NCBI RefSeq assembly: GCF_024171765.1
Contig: NZ_JAMTCI010000001.1
Span: 496,001-560,000 of the forward strand
Origin: Williamsia deligens
Lineage (GTDB): Bacteria > Actinomycetota > Actinomycetes > Mycobacteriales > Mycobacteriaceae
Length of the DNA stretch: 64,000 nucleotides
Direction of reading: 5' to 3'
The notes below the pieces were generated by a model. That model was given only the letters and a program-made list of their open reading frames with translations, ran no database searches and was not told where the DNA came from. Positions 16,664 to 25,061 of this stretch are shown here, in pieces. The translations under genes were made by a program, and so were the position numbers. Within the stretch, counting starts at the first letter, position 1, and each line of letters starts with the position of its first letter.

Positions 16664-18133
16664 TGGCAGGCGGTCGCCGCGGGTGGCGACGAGGTCGGCC
16701 ACCGGCACCGACGACACCGCCGCGACGGCCCCGGTGATCGCGGCTCCGATCGCGCGGGCGAACCCCGCGGGATCCCGGGCGGGGTCCCCCTCGTCGACCA
16801 CATGGTCGACGATCCCGCGCGCGGCGAGCGCGTGGGCGCGGATGCCCTGACGCTCGGCGAGCACGTCGGCGTGGTCGGTGTCGCGGAACACGATGAGGCT
16901 CGCACCTTCCGGCGGCAGCGGTGCGAGCCACGCACCCGACGCGGCGATCACCCGGTCGGCCGGGAGCAGAGCCAGGGCGGCGCCCCCGGCGCCCTCACCG
17001 AGGAGCATTGACACCGTCGGCACGGGCAGCGAGATGAGATCGGCAAGGCAGCGGGCGATCTCGCCGGCGAGGCCGCCCTCCTCCGCCTCGACGGACAGAT
17101 CGGCGCCGGGGGTGTCGACGACCGTCACCAGCGGTAGTCGGAGATCGGCGGCGATCTGCATCCCCCGCCGTGCCACACGCAACGCGGCGGGGCCGAGGCG
17201 CGAGCCCGGGCGCTGCAGGCGCCGGTCCTGGCCGACGATCACGACGCCGGTGTCGTCGAGACGGACCAGTGCCACCAGCAGCCCGTGATCGCTCTCGCCT
17301 TCGCCCGTGCCGCTGAGGTCGACGACGTCGGAGGCGATGCGCGACAGCACCTCTCGGACACCCGGACGGTCACCGCGACGCGAGGCGGTGACCACGTCCC
17401 ACGCGCTCCCGGACTGCAGCGGTACGGACGCGGGTGCAGCGAGGGCGTCGACGGCGGCGGGGCGGGCTCCGACGATCCGCAGCACCGCGTCGACGACGGT
17501 CGCGAGCCCGTCGACGTCGAGCACGAGGTCGGCGAGTCCGTGCGCCCGGAGGTTCTCGGCACGTTGCACCCCGTCGGGGAATGCCTCGCCGTACAGGCCC
17601 TCGTACACACGCGGACCGAGGAATCCCACGAGCGCGTTCGGCTCGGCCAGCGTGACGTGCCCCAGTGACGCCCACGAGGCGAAGACACCGCCGGTGGTCG
17701 GGTGACGGAGGTGGACCAGGTACGGCAGGTGGGCGGCCTTGTGGGCGACGACCGCGGCCGTGACCGGCACCATCTGCAGGAACGCCGGTGTGCCCTCCTG
17801 CATCCGGGTGCCGCCCGACGCCGGCAGCGCGACGACGGGCAGGCGTTCGGCGGTGGCACGACGAATGGCCGCGGCCATCCGCGCGCCGGCGTCACGGCCG
17901 ATCGAACCGGCCAGGAAACCGAACTCGCTGACGACCACGGCCACTCGATGTCCGCGGATGCGCACGCAGGCGGTGAGCACCGACTCGTCGACACCCGTCG
18001 TCTCGCGTGCCCGCCGGAGCTCGTCGGCGTACGACTGCTCCGGCGGCAGGTCCACGATGGGGGTGTCCCAGCTCTCGACGCTCCCCTCGTCGGCAAGAGC
18101 GTCGATCACCTCACGGGCGGTGCGTCGGTTCAC
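16658..18133 (-). CDS. accD3: Acetyl/acyl-CoA carboxylase carboxyltransferase (AccD3-like)
   Basis: A 491-residue biotin-dependent carboxyltransferase with both halves in one chain: an N-terminal beta-like crotonase domain (LPASGGTRMQEGTPAFLQM near residue 103, RHPTTGGVFASWASLG near residue 143) and a C-terminal alpha-like domain (TVVDTPGADLSVEAEEGGLAG, LLGEGAGGAALAL). It transfers carboxyl groups from carboxybiotin to acetyl- or related acyl-CoA. Length and position match M. tuberculosis AccD3 (Rv0904c), which lies next to prrA there. No biotin carboxylase gene is adjacent. The start ATG follows the NCS1 permease stop by 21 bases in opposite reading order on the same strand. Confidence 0.87.
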   Translation of the reverse strand: MNRRTAREVIDALADEGSVESWDTPIVDLPPEQSYADELRRARETTGVDESVLTACVRIRGHRVAVVVSEFGFLAGSIGRDAGARMAAAIRRATAERLPVVALPASGGTRMQEGTPAFLQMVPVTAAVVAHKAAHLPYLVHLRHPTTGGVFASWASLGHVTLAEPNALVGFLGPRVYEGLYGEAFPDGVQRAENLRAHGLADLVLDVDGLATVVDAVLRIVGARPAAVDALAAPASVPLQSGSAWDVVTASRRGDRPGVREVLSRIASDVVDLSGTGEGESDHGLLVALVRLDDTGVVIVGQDRRLQRPGSRLGPAALRVARRGMQIAADLRLPLVTVVDTPGADLSVEAEEGGLAGEIARCLADLISLPVPTVSMLLGEGAGGAALALLPADRVIAASGAWLAPLPPEGASLIVFRDTDHADVLAERQGIRAHALAARGIVDHVVDEGDPARDPAGFARAIGAAITGAVAAVSSVPVADLVATRGDRLPP

Positions 18134-18154
18134 ACCCCCATCATGGCTGCGCCA

Positions 18155-19837
18155 CTACTTCTGGGCGGGCAGGACGTGCTCCCCCGTCTTGTCGCACGAG
18201 AGCGCCAGCGACGAGATGTACTGCTTCTCGCCCTTGGGTCCCGGGACCGCCGAGGCGATCATATCGGGCCGCTCGAACTCGACGCCGGTGACGCAGCACA
18301 TCAGCTTGACGTCGGTCGGGTTGCCGTCGGCGTCGAGCATGGGGATGTCGATGCCGTCGTCGGTGCGCCGCAGGTAGAACCGGCCCTGCGTGGCCAGCGC
18401 GATGATCGGCGGGAGCACCAGCGCGAGAACGAGAGCGACGATCGGCGAGTACGGCTGGATGGCGTCGCCGAAGGCGTGGAAGTACACCAGGATCGACGCG
18501 CCCGCGGCCACGATCACCGAGACGAACCCGACGGGGTTGACGTTGTGGAGCATGCCCCGACGGAACTCCGGCTGCTTGGGTGAGATCCCCAGCAGGTACT
18601 TGTTGATCGCGATGTCGGACGCGACGGCGACGATCCACGCGATGCCGCAGTTGGCGTAGAAGTTCAGCAGGTTGTTGAGGAAGCTGAACATGTCGGCCTC
18701 CATCAGCACGATGGCGATGGCGACGTTGAACACCAGGAACACGATGCGACCCGGGTAGGTCTTGGTGACGCGGGTGAAGCTGTTCGTCCACGCCAGCGAG
18801 CCGGAGTACGCGTTGGTGACGTTGATCTTGATCTGGCTGATCACGACCAGGATGACGGCCAGGGTCAGCGCGAGCCAGTGCGGCATGAAGTCCTCGTAGA
18901 TCGCGAGGAACTGCTCGACCGGCTGGTTGGCGACGCCGGCCTGCGCGGAGAAGTTGAGGATCAGGTAGACCGCGAGGAACAGGCCGACGACCTGCTTGAT
19001 CGCACCGAAGAAGACCCAGCCGGGGCCGGCGGTGATGACGGCGGTCCACCAGCGACGGCTGTTCTCGGCGGTCTTGGGCGGCATGAACCGGAGGTAGTCG
19101 ATCTGCTCGGCGATCTGGGCGATCAGCGACAGACAGACACCGGCCGCGAGCATCGTCCCGGCGAACGAGACGCCCTGTCCGCCCTTGGCATCCGTGCCAC
19201 CGCTGTAGGCGAGGAAGTCGCCGATGGCGTCGGGGTGGGTGATGAGCAGGTACAGGAACGGCAGCACCATCATCACGAGCCACAGCGGCGTCGTCCACAC
19301 CTGCAGCTTCGCCAGCGTGTTCATGCCGTAGATGACCAGCGGGATGACCAGCACCGAGGACACCAGATAGCCCAACCACAACGGGATGTGCAGTCCGAGT
19401 TTCAGGCCCTGGGCCATGATCGAGCCCTCGAGGGCGAAGAAGATGAACGTGAACGACGCGAAGATCACGTTGGTGACCACCGAGCCGTAGTAGCCGAAAC
19501 CGCTACCGCGGGTGATGAGGTCGAGGTCGATGTTGTACCGCGCCGCGTAGTACGCCAGCGGATAGCCGGTCACCACGATCACCACGGCGAAGAACAGGAT
19601 GCCCCACAGGGCGTTCCCGGTGCCGTTGGCGATGCCGATGTTGGCGCCGATGGCGAAGTCGGCGAGGTAGGCGATGCCACCGAGGGCGGAGATCGCGACG
19701 ACGCCCGGACCCCATTTGCGGTAACTGCGTGGGGCGAAGCGGAGGGTGTAGTCCTCCAACGTCTCCCGGGTCGCAGCCGCGGCTGGGCCGGTGGCGAGGG
19801 TACTGGTGGTGGGCGGTTCGGCCACGGTGTCCGTCAT
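18155..19837 (-). CDS. NCS1-family purine/cytosine permease with a cysteine-bearing C-terminal tail
   Basis: A 560-residue membrane transporter of the nucleobase:cation symporter-1 family, with about 12 hydrophobic segments (for example GPGVVAISALGGIAYLADFAIG and SGFGYYGSVVTNVIFASF). The start ATG follows AGGAG at a good distance; the frame is open far upstream but that sequence is not protein-like. Beyond the last helix, about 70 residues form a soluble tail with CCVTGVEFERPDM (cysteines near 514-515) and SCDKTGEH (cysteine near 548), which looks like a metal-binding knuckle and is not usual in CodB-type proteins. Substrate is not certain. Confidence 0.88.
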   Translation of the reverse strand: MTDTVAEPPTTSTLATGPAAAATRETLEDYTLRFAPRSYRKWGPGVVAISALGGIAYLADFAIGANIGIANGTGNALWGILFFAVVIVVTGYPLAYYAARYNIDLDLITRGSGFGYYGSVVTNVIFASFTFIFFALEGSIMAQGLKLGLHIPLWLGYLVSSVLVIPLVIYGMNTLAKLQVWTTPLWLVMMVLPFLYLLITHPDAIGDFLAYSGGTDAKGGQGVSFAGTMLAAGVCLSLIAQIAEQIDYLRFMPPKTAENSRRWWTAVITAGPGWVFFGAIKQVVGLFLAVYLILNFSAQAGVANQPVEQFLAIYEDFMPHWLALTLAVILVVISQIKINVTNAYSGSLAWTNSFTRVTKTYPGRIVFLVFNVAIAIVLMEADMFSFLNNLLNFYANCGIAWIVAVASDIAINKYLLGISPKQPEFRRGMLHNVNPVGFVSVIVAAGASILVYFHAFGDAIQPYSPIVALVLALVLPPIIALATQGRFYLRRTDDGIDIPMLDADGNPTDVKLMCCVTGVEFERPDMIASAVPGPKGEKQYISSLALSCDKTGEHVLPAQK

Positions 19838-19948
19838 CGACGCTCCTGTTCGCGCACTGGGTATCTCGCCCGCTGCTGGGCAATAGCGCGAAAGTAGGGA
19901 CGCCGTGTGTCGATCGCTGTGCCGCCATGTTTCCGGCAGGAAAACTCG

Positions 19949-19967
19949 CACGGTTAGCCTTGCGTAA
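19949..19967 (+). promoter_or_regulatory. Iron-box-like site between the NCS1 permease and 2Fe-2S protein genes
   Basis: The 19-mer beginning CACGGTTAGCC agrees with the IdeR/DtxR consensus (TTAGGTWAGSCTWACCTWA) at 14 of 19 positions by my hand count; 13 of the 15 positions at its right end match. It lies 40 bases before the -10 box of the 2Fe-2S gene and in the divergent region of the permease. Confidence 0.35.
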
Positions 19968-19974
19968 CAATCCC

Positions 19975-19992
19975 GGGTGCCGTAAGGCACCC
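19975..19992. promoter_or_regulatory. Perfect inverted repeat upstream of the 2Fe-2S protein gene
   Basis: GGGTGCC-GTAA-GGCACCC forms a 7-bp stem with a four-base loop. It lies 14 bases before the TACCCT -10 box of the divergent 2Fe-2S gene, so an operator is likelier than a terminator. Confidence 0.4.
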
Positions 19993-20019
19993 TCCGACCG
20001 CTCTCGTACCCTGGTGACG

Positions 20020-20400
20020 ATGAGCAACAAGGTGCCGACCGTGACGGTCTGTCGCGGCTGCTGCTGCGGCACCCGCAAGAAGCACCCCGACGTCGACCAC
20101 GACGCTCAGCTCGACGTGCTGCGCGAATCCGCCTCCGACGCGGCGCGGGTCCGGACCAGCGACTGCCTCGACGACTGCAAGCGGTCGAACGTGATGGTCG
20201 TGACGCCGTCTCGCGGGGGTCGCGCCGAGGGTGGACGACCGGTGTGGCTGCAGAAGGTACTGACGGTCTCGGCGATGCACGACATCGGCGAATGGCTGCA
20301 CGCCGGAGGCCCGGGCATCGCCACCCCACCACCTGCGGTCGAACGCCTCGTCTATCGCCCCGGTTCGTCGAAGAAGGGCAAGAAGAAGAAGAAGGGCTGA
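20020..20400 (+). CDS. (2Fe-2S) ferredoxin-like protein, thioredoxin-like fold
   Basis: A 126-residue cytosolic protein with cysteines arranged CRGCCCG near residue 11 and CLDDC near residue 49, the pattern of thioredoxin-like 2Fe-2S ferredoxins and NuoE-like domains. The C-terminus ends in a lysine-rich tail (KKGKKKKKG). It probably carries electrons for an unidentified partner. TACCCT lies seven bases before the ATG, suggesting a leaderless mRNA; a GTG at 20014 is an alternative start. It is divergent from the NCS1 permease, with an iron-box-like site and an inverted repeat between them. Confidence 0.8.
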   Translation: MSNKVPTVTVCRGCCCGTRKKHPDVDHDAQLDVLRESASDAARVRTSDCLDDCKRSNVMVVTPSRGGRAEGGRPVWLQKVLTVSAMHDIGEWLHAGGPGIATPPPAVERLVYRPGSSKKGKKKKKG

Positions 20401-20409
20401 CCTTGCGGA

Positions 20410-21141
20410 TCAGCGCCCGGTGAACCGCGGCGCCCGCTTCTCTGCCCGAGCAGCCCGCCCCTCGGCGAGATCGTCGCTGGCCCAGGCGCGCAACATCGCG
20501 TCGCGCCGTGAGGCCGGCGGCTCGTCCCGGGCGCCGTCGCCGGTGAACACCGCCTTGTAGTGGGCCAGCGTGAGCGGCGCCAGCTCGGCGATCGAGGCGG
20601 CCCACTCCTGCGCCGCGGCGAGATCCCCCAGGCGGTTGGCGAAGCCGGTGGCCAGAGCCTGCTCGGCGGTCAGCGGGTCACACCCGATGAGCATGCCGCG
20701 GGCCGTACCCGCCCCGGCGAGCGAGATCAGACGCCGGATGGTCCACTCGTCCACCGCCACACCGATCTTCGCCGCCGGGATGCCGCAGATCGCCGTCGGG
20801 GACATGACGCGGAGGTCGGCGATCATGGCGAGCTGCAGACCAGCACCGAGCGCGCTGCCGTTCAATGCCGCGACGACGGGAACGGGGATCGACTCGAGAC
20901 GGGTCAGCGTCTCGACGAGCGATCCCAGGAAGTCGGGGTCGTAGACGGGCCCCGAGAGATCGGCACCCGCGCAGAACACGTCGCCCGCGCCGGTCAGGAC
21001 GATCGCGCGCGCACCGGCTGCCACAGCATCGTCGAACGCAGCTGCGAGGTCGGCCACCATCGCATGGTCCAGAGCATTCCGCTTGTCCGGGCGGTGCAGC
21101 TCGATGGTGGTGACGGAACCCTCCGCCGTGCTGACGATCAT
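20410..21141 (-). CDS. Enoyl-CoA hydratase/isomerase family protein
   Basis: A 243-residue crotonase-fold protein. The first oxyanion segment is DVFCAGADLSG (near residue 54) and the second is NGSALGAGLQLAMIADLRV (near residue 94). The catalytic acid positions are not both obvious (AAKIGVAVDEWTIRRL), so activity may differ from a classical hydratase. In M. tuberculosis echA6 (Rv0905) lies beside accD3, and the same proximity here supports orthology, though permease and 2Fe-2S genes now separate them. A TAGTGT box six bases before the ATG suggests leaderless initiation. Confidence 0.87.
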   Translation of the reverse strand: MIVSTAEGSVTTIELHRPDKRNALDHAMVADLAAAFDDAVAAGARAIVLTGAGDVFCAGADLSGPVYDPDFLGSLVETLTRLESIPVPVVAALNGSALGAGLQLAMIADLRVMSPTAICGIPAAKIGVAVDEWTIRRLISLAGAGTARGMLIGCDPLTAEQALATGFANRLGDLAAAQEWAASIAELAPLTLAHYKAVFTGDGARDEPPASRRDAMLRAWASDDLAEGRAARAEKRAPRFTGR

Positions 21142-21488
21142 GGCGCAACACTATCGGCGAGGCCCAGACGTCGAAGCGATACCCGATGGCGTCACCATCA
21201 CGCGACTATCTCGGGTGCCGCGTCGAACGCAACGACATAGCGGTGTGTCGAGGACGTCGCCCGCGGATCGTGGGACCAGATCGCCGACGCTCAGAGTCGT
21301 GGACGGCGAATCGCGTTCGCCACGTCGGCCATCGCCTCGGCGTCGCGGGCCGGGCAGAGCTGGATCATCCGCACTGCAGCATGGCGGCGACCTCGAGGCG
21401 GTTGTCCCCAGCTCATTCGAACATCCTGGCGAATGTCGCACGTCTGTTCTATGATGGAGGTGTTGCTGTAGCTGGGGGGAGGTGCATC
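21142..21488. promoter_or_regulatory. Divergent region between echA-like and HNH genes, with HNH promoter
   Basis: These 347 bases contain no convincing gene. The right end has a near-consensus -10, TATGAT (21450-21455), about 34 bases before the HNH start, with no clear -35. The left end carries the minus-strand TAGTGT box of the enoyl-CoA hydratase gene. A LexA-like half site lies just upstream of the HNH -10. Confidence 0.55.
21417..21432 (+). promoter_or_regulatory. Partial SOS (LexA) box before the HNH gene
   Basis: TCGAAC is followed by four bases and then TGGCGA. Against the mycobacterial SOS box TCGAAC-N4-GTTCGA, the left half is perfect and the right half matches three of six positions. 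It ends 17 bases before the TATGAT -10 box, so it overlaps the expected -35 position, where a repressor could act. Some 13E12 genes of M. tuberculosis are known LexA targets, which raises its plausibility. Confidence 0.4.
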
Positions 21489-22979
21489 GTGGACGACGGT
21501 CTGGTCGCGAGATATGTAGCGTTGCATCGCCTTCTGGGTGAGATCGCCGAGGCGTCGTCGGATGCGTGTTCCGAGCGTGAAGTCGCGGAGTTGGCGATCA
21601 CGCATGAGCGGGCGGTCCGCACGATGGGGTCGATCGGTCTGCGACGCATCCTCGACGTCAGCGATCGTGACGCGCACACGTCGGTGCAGTGCTCGACGCT
21701 CACACACTTCGTCGCTGAACGCTTACGATTGCCGAATCCCAAGCGGCGGTTGAAGCAGGTGCTCGCACTGTCAGAGATGCACTCTGTGACCGGCGAGAAG
21801 TTGCCCGCGAAGTGCCCGGAGACCGCGGCGGCGATGGCCGATGGTGACCTCACCCACGAGCATGTGGATGCGGTGCTCGGCGTGATGGACAAGGTCCCGG
21901 CTGCGACGTCACCGGAGGTGCGGGAGAAGGCCGAGGAACAACTCGCCGACATCGCCCGCCATCATTCACCGAAGGACATCCACCGCGCGGGTGCGCGGCT
22001 GCTCGCCCACATCGACCCCGACGGTGCCGAACCGTCGGATCGTGATCGGGCCCGGCAGCGATCACTGTCCTTGGGCAACCAGGACCCGCAGCTCATGTCC
22101 AAGCTGCGCGGGAATCTGGATCCGGTTACCCGAGCCCTGTTCGAGGTGGTGTTGGCGAAGTGGGCCAAGCCCGGCATGAACAATCCTGACGACGAGGCCT
22201 CACCGCGCGGCGGGGTGGGCGACGACGGCATCGACACCGACGCACTCACCGCGGCCGCAGAACGGGATTCGCGGACCCAGCAACAGCGCAACCATGACGC
22301 GCTGAACGCGCTGCTGCGTGCAGCGGCCGACGGCGGGCTGCTCGGGAAGTCGCATCGTGGACTGCCGCCGCACCTGATCATCTCCATCACCGACACCCAA
22401 CTCCGCGAACGCGCGGGGATCGGGCACACCGCAACCGGGACCGATCTCCCCATGAGCGAGATCATCAAACTTGCCGCGCAGGCTCAGATGCATCTGGCCG
22501 TGTTCGACGACATCACCGGCGAAGCCCTGTTCTACGGACGGTCACGCCGACTCGCGTCGGAGGCGCAACGGTTCGTGTCGTTCGCCCAGTACGGCGGCTG
22601 CTCGATGCCCGGCTGCCCGGCACCGTTCTCCCACACCGAAGCTCACCACGCCGAACAGGACTGGGCGCAGGGCGGATCGACAGACATCAGCGACCTCGCC
22701 CCCGCGTGCGGGCCGCACAACCGGGCCGTCCACGACAGGCCCGGCGGCTGGCAAACGCAGAAGATCCGATCCGGCCCCGACCGCGGGACATTCGGGTGGA
22801 CCGCCAACGGCACCACCGACCCACCCAGAACCAACCACCTGCACCGACCGGATCAGATCCTGGCCGACCACGCACCACCCGACCCGGACGCCTCGCCGGT
22901 CGAGAACCTCCTGGCAGAGGTCGTCGCCCGGCAGCTGCCCCACGTGGACATCCGCTGGTGGCCGGACCGCGCTGCGTAG
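21489..22979 (+). CDS. DUF222/HNH endonuclease, 13E12 repeat family
   Basis: A 496-residue protein of the family repeated many times in actinobacterial genomes (REP13E12 in M. tuberculosis). The first 350 residues are the helical DUF222 domain. The C-terminus holds an HNH nuclease: CSMPGCP zinc pair, EAHHAEQDWAQGG catalytic region, then DLAPACGPHNRAVH closing the zinc knuckle. Role is unproven, but the family is widely treated as mobile or DNA-damage linked. GTG 21489 follows a GGGGGGAGG ribosome binding site. It is complete, not degenerate, and 10 bases before the next gene, so the flavoprotein may be cotranscribed. Confidence 0.9.
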   Translation: MDDGLVARYVALHRLLGEIAEASSDACSEREVAELAITHERAVRTMGSIGLRRILDVSDRDAHTSVQCSTLTHFVAERLRLPNPKRRLKQVLALSEMHSVTGEKLPAKCPETAAAMADGDLTHEHVDAVLGVMDKVPAATSPEVREKAEEQLADIARHHSPKDIHRAGARLLAHIDPDGAEPSDRDRARQRSLSLGNQDPQLMSKLRGNLDPVTRALFEVVLAKWAKPGMNNPDDEASPRGGVGDDGIDTDALTAAAERDSRTQQQRNHDALNALLRAAADGGLLGKSHRGLPPHLIISITDTQLRERAGIGHTATGTDLPMSEIIKLAAQAQMHLAVFDDITGEALFYGRSRRLASEAQRFVSFAQYGGCSMPGCPAPFSHTEAHHAEQDWAQGGSTDISDLAPACGPHNRAVHDRPGGWQTQKIRSGPDRGTFGWTANGTTDPPRTNHLHRPDQILADHAPPDPDASPVENLLAEVVARQLPHVDIRWWPDRAA

Positions 22980-22989
22980 AGTCGCGCCC

Positions 22990-24090
22990 GTGACCCCGGA
23001 CGAGATCGACTGCGTCGTCATCGGCGGCGGGCAGGCCGGACTGTCGGCGGGCCACTTCCTCCAGAGGTTCGGACTCGACGGCCGATTCGTCATCCTCGAC
23101 CACGCTCCGGCCCCTGGCGGCGCCTGGCAGTTCCGTTGGCCCACACTCACACTCGCCGGCGCCAACCATGTCCACGACCTCCCCGGCTGGGGCCTCACCG
23201 AGGCACTCGGAACCGAGTGCGACGCGTGGCCCGCGGCGAGCGCCGTCGCCGACTACTTCCGGCGATACGAGGAACGCTTCGACCTGCCCGTCCGTCGACC
23301 TGTGCACGTGCGATCGGTCCGCCGAGCCGACGCCGAGACGTTCGAGGTCGCCGCGGTGAGCGCCGACGGCCCCTGCGTCCTCCGGACACGCACGGTGGTG
23401 AACGCGACAGGCACCTGGGACCGGCCGTTCATCCCCCACGTCCCCGGCATCGACACCTTCGCCGGACGCCAACTCCACACCCACGACTACCAGGACCCCC
23501 ACGACTTCGACGGTGAGCGCGTGCTCATCGTCGGCGCGGGGATCTCCGCGGTGCAGCTGCTCATCGAGATCGCGCGCACCGCGGAGGACGTCACCACCTT
23601 CTGGTGCAGTCGACGGGAGCCGGAGTTCTCCGACGCACCGTTCACGCCCGAGGGCGGCCGCGAGGCCGTCTCGCGGGTGGAACGCCGCGTCCGCGCGGGC
23701 CTTCCGCCCACCTCGGTGGTGTCGGTGACCGGACTGTTCCGCACGCCGGCGATCGCTGCGGCACAGACCGACGGGATCCTCGAGTGGATGCCGATGATGG
23801 ACTCCGTGACCGAGTCTGGGGTTTCCTGGACCGATCCCGACCGGCCCGACCTCGCGGTCGACACCATCTTCTGGAACACCGGGTTCCGCAGCGCGCTCGA
23901 CCACCTCGCACCCCTGCGCCTCCGCGCCCCCGGCGGCGGCATCACCATGACCGGGCGCCTCGCCACGGTGGTCGCCGACGAGCCCCGCATCCAGTTGCTG
24001 GGCTACGGGCCGTCGGCCTCCACCATCGGTGCGAACCGCGCGGGTCGGGAGGCGGCGCGCGTCGTCGTCGACCTGTTGTCGAACTCCTGA
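22990..24090 (+). CDS. FAD-dependent NAD(P)-binding oxidoreductase (monooxygenase-like)
   Basis: A 366-residue flavoprotein of the CzcO/flavin monooxygenase-like group. The FAD Rossmann motif is VIGGGQAGLSAG (residues 10-21), followed by GGAWQFRWPTL, and the NAD(P) motif is VLIVGAGISAVQL (near residue 177). A closing LLGYGPSASTIGANRAGR segment completes the FAD site. Function could be hydroxylation or Baeyer-Villiger-type oxidation of small organics; the substrate is unknown. GTG 22990 lies 10 bases after the HNH stop; its ribosome binding site is weak. Confidence 0.85.
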   Translation: MTPDEIDCVVIGGGQAGLSAGHFLQRFGLDGRFVILDHAPAPGGAWQFRWPTLTLAGANHVHDLPGWGLTEALGTECDAWPAASAVADYFRRYEERFDLPVRRPVHVRSVRRADAETFEVAAVSADGPCVLRTRTVVNATGTWDRPFIPHVPGIDTFAGRQLHTHDYQDPHDFDGERVLIVGAGISAVQLLIEIARTAEDVTTFWCSRREPEFSDAPFTPEGGREAVSRVERRVRAGLPPTSVVSVTGLFRTPAIAAAQTDGILEWMPMMDSVTESGVSWTDPDRPDLAVDTIFWNTGFRSALDHLAPLRLRAPGGGITMTGRLATVVADEPRIQLLGYGPSASTIGANRAGREAARVVVDLLSNS

Positions 24091-24132
24091 ACAGTACTAA
24101 TCCGTCAGTCCACTGCTGGACAGTATGTTCAG
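24087..24132. terminator. Nested hairpin after the flavoprotein gene
   Basis: CTGAACA (24087-24093, including the stop codon) pairs with TGTTCAG (24126-24132). Inside the loop, CAGTCCA and TGGACAG form a second stem with one mismatch (24106-24123). It could end transcription of the HNH/flavoprotein unit, but the long loop makes this uncertain. Confidence 0.35.
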
Positions 24133-24288
24133 TTGCCGGTACCGTCGTACACAGTGATCAGGGTCGAAACGACGGCTCACCCGCGGCGACTTGTGGGGCA
24201 GACAGCCACCGCCGGGCACCGGTCACGTCGGGGGCGTACGCGGTCCACTGGGTCGCGCGCGCATGGCACGGAAGCGAGCGGGCGTTCT

Positions 24289-25044
24289 GTGACTGCACTG
24301 TTCGACGACAACATCTATCCACCGGTCGAGGACGCCATCGACCCGGGCGTGGTCGCGTCCCTGCAGTTCGCGGGCGTCATCCGACAGCTCGCCTGCGCCG
24401 ACGGCGACGACCGCGTCGCGTTGCAAGCCCTGATCGACGCCGCCCGCGAAGCGGTCCCTGCGGCCGACCACGTCTCGGTGTCGACGGTTCTCCACGGACG
24501 GCGCCGGCGTATCGACCTCGTCCCGATCATCGGGTCGGATGAGGCCGCCGACGACGTCGCCGTCATCGAATCGCAGACCCACGGCCCGGCGCACGACGCA
24601 GCGCGCACGCGACGTCCCGTCCTCATCTCCGACCTGACGTCCGACGTCCGCTGGCCGCTCCCGGTCAGCCAGTTGACGATGACCGGCATCCGGAGCGCCC
24701 TGATCGTGCCCCTCGGCGAGCCCCACCGCGGCGAGGCGATGGCCACGCTGCACTTCTCGGCCGACACCCCCTCCGCGCTGGACGCGTCGATGCCGGCCGC
24801 GTCCGTCGTCGGCGCGTTCGCCGCCATCGGGCTCGGTGCCGCGCGCCAACACGCCCAATACCAGGACGCCATCGCCTCGCGCGACCTGATCGGGCAGGCG
24901 AAGGGGATGATCATGGAGCGCTTCGGGATCTGCTCCGATCAGGCGTTCGCCCTGCTCACCCAGCTCTCGCAGGATTCGAACAAGGCCCTCACCCGCGTGG
25001 CACAGGACCTCATCGACGCCGAGGGCCTCGCCACCGAGAAGTGA
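24289..25044 (+). CDS. GAF and ANTAR domain regulator
   Basis: A 251-residue protein with an N-terminal GAF sensor domain (about residues 25-175) and a C-terminal ANTAR domain of three helices (residues 185-245; ASRDLIGQAKGMIMERFGICSDQAFALLTQLSQ). ANTAR domains bind paired hexaloop hairpins in mRNA leaders and prevent termination, so the protein probably controls RNA elongation in response to a ligand or redox signal. GTG 24289 fits the start of the GAF domain; an upstream frame gives unusual arginine-rich sequence. No paired hexaloop hairpins were found nearby. Confidence 0.87.
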   Translation: MTALFDDNIYPPVEDAIDPGVVASLQFAGVIRQLACADGDDRVALQALIDAAREAVPAADHVSVSTVLHGRRRRIDLVPIIGSDEAADDVAVIESQTHGPAHDAARTRRPVLISDLTSDVRWPLPVSQLTMTGIRSALIVPLGEPHRGEAMATLHFSADTPSALDASMPAASVVGAFAAIGLGAARQHAQYQDAIASRDLIGQAKGMIMERFGICSDQAFALLTQLSQDSNKALTRVAQDLIDAEGLATEK

Positions 25045-25061
25045 CCGGAGGGCGCTCGAGG

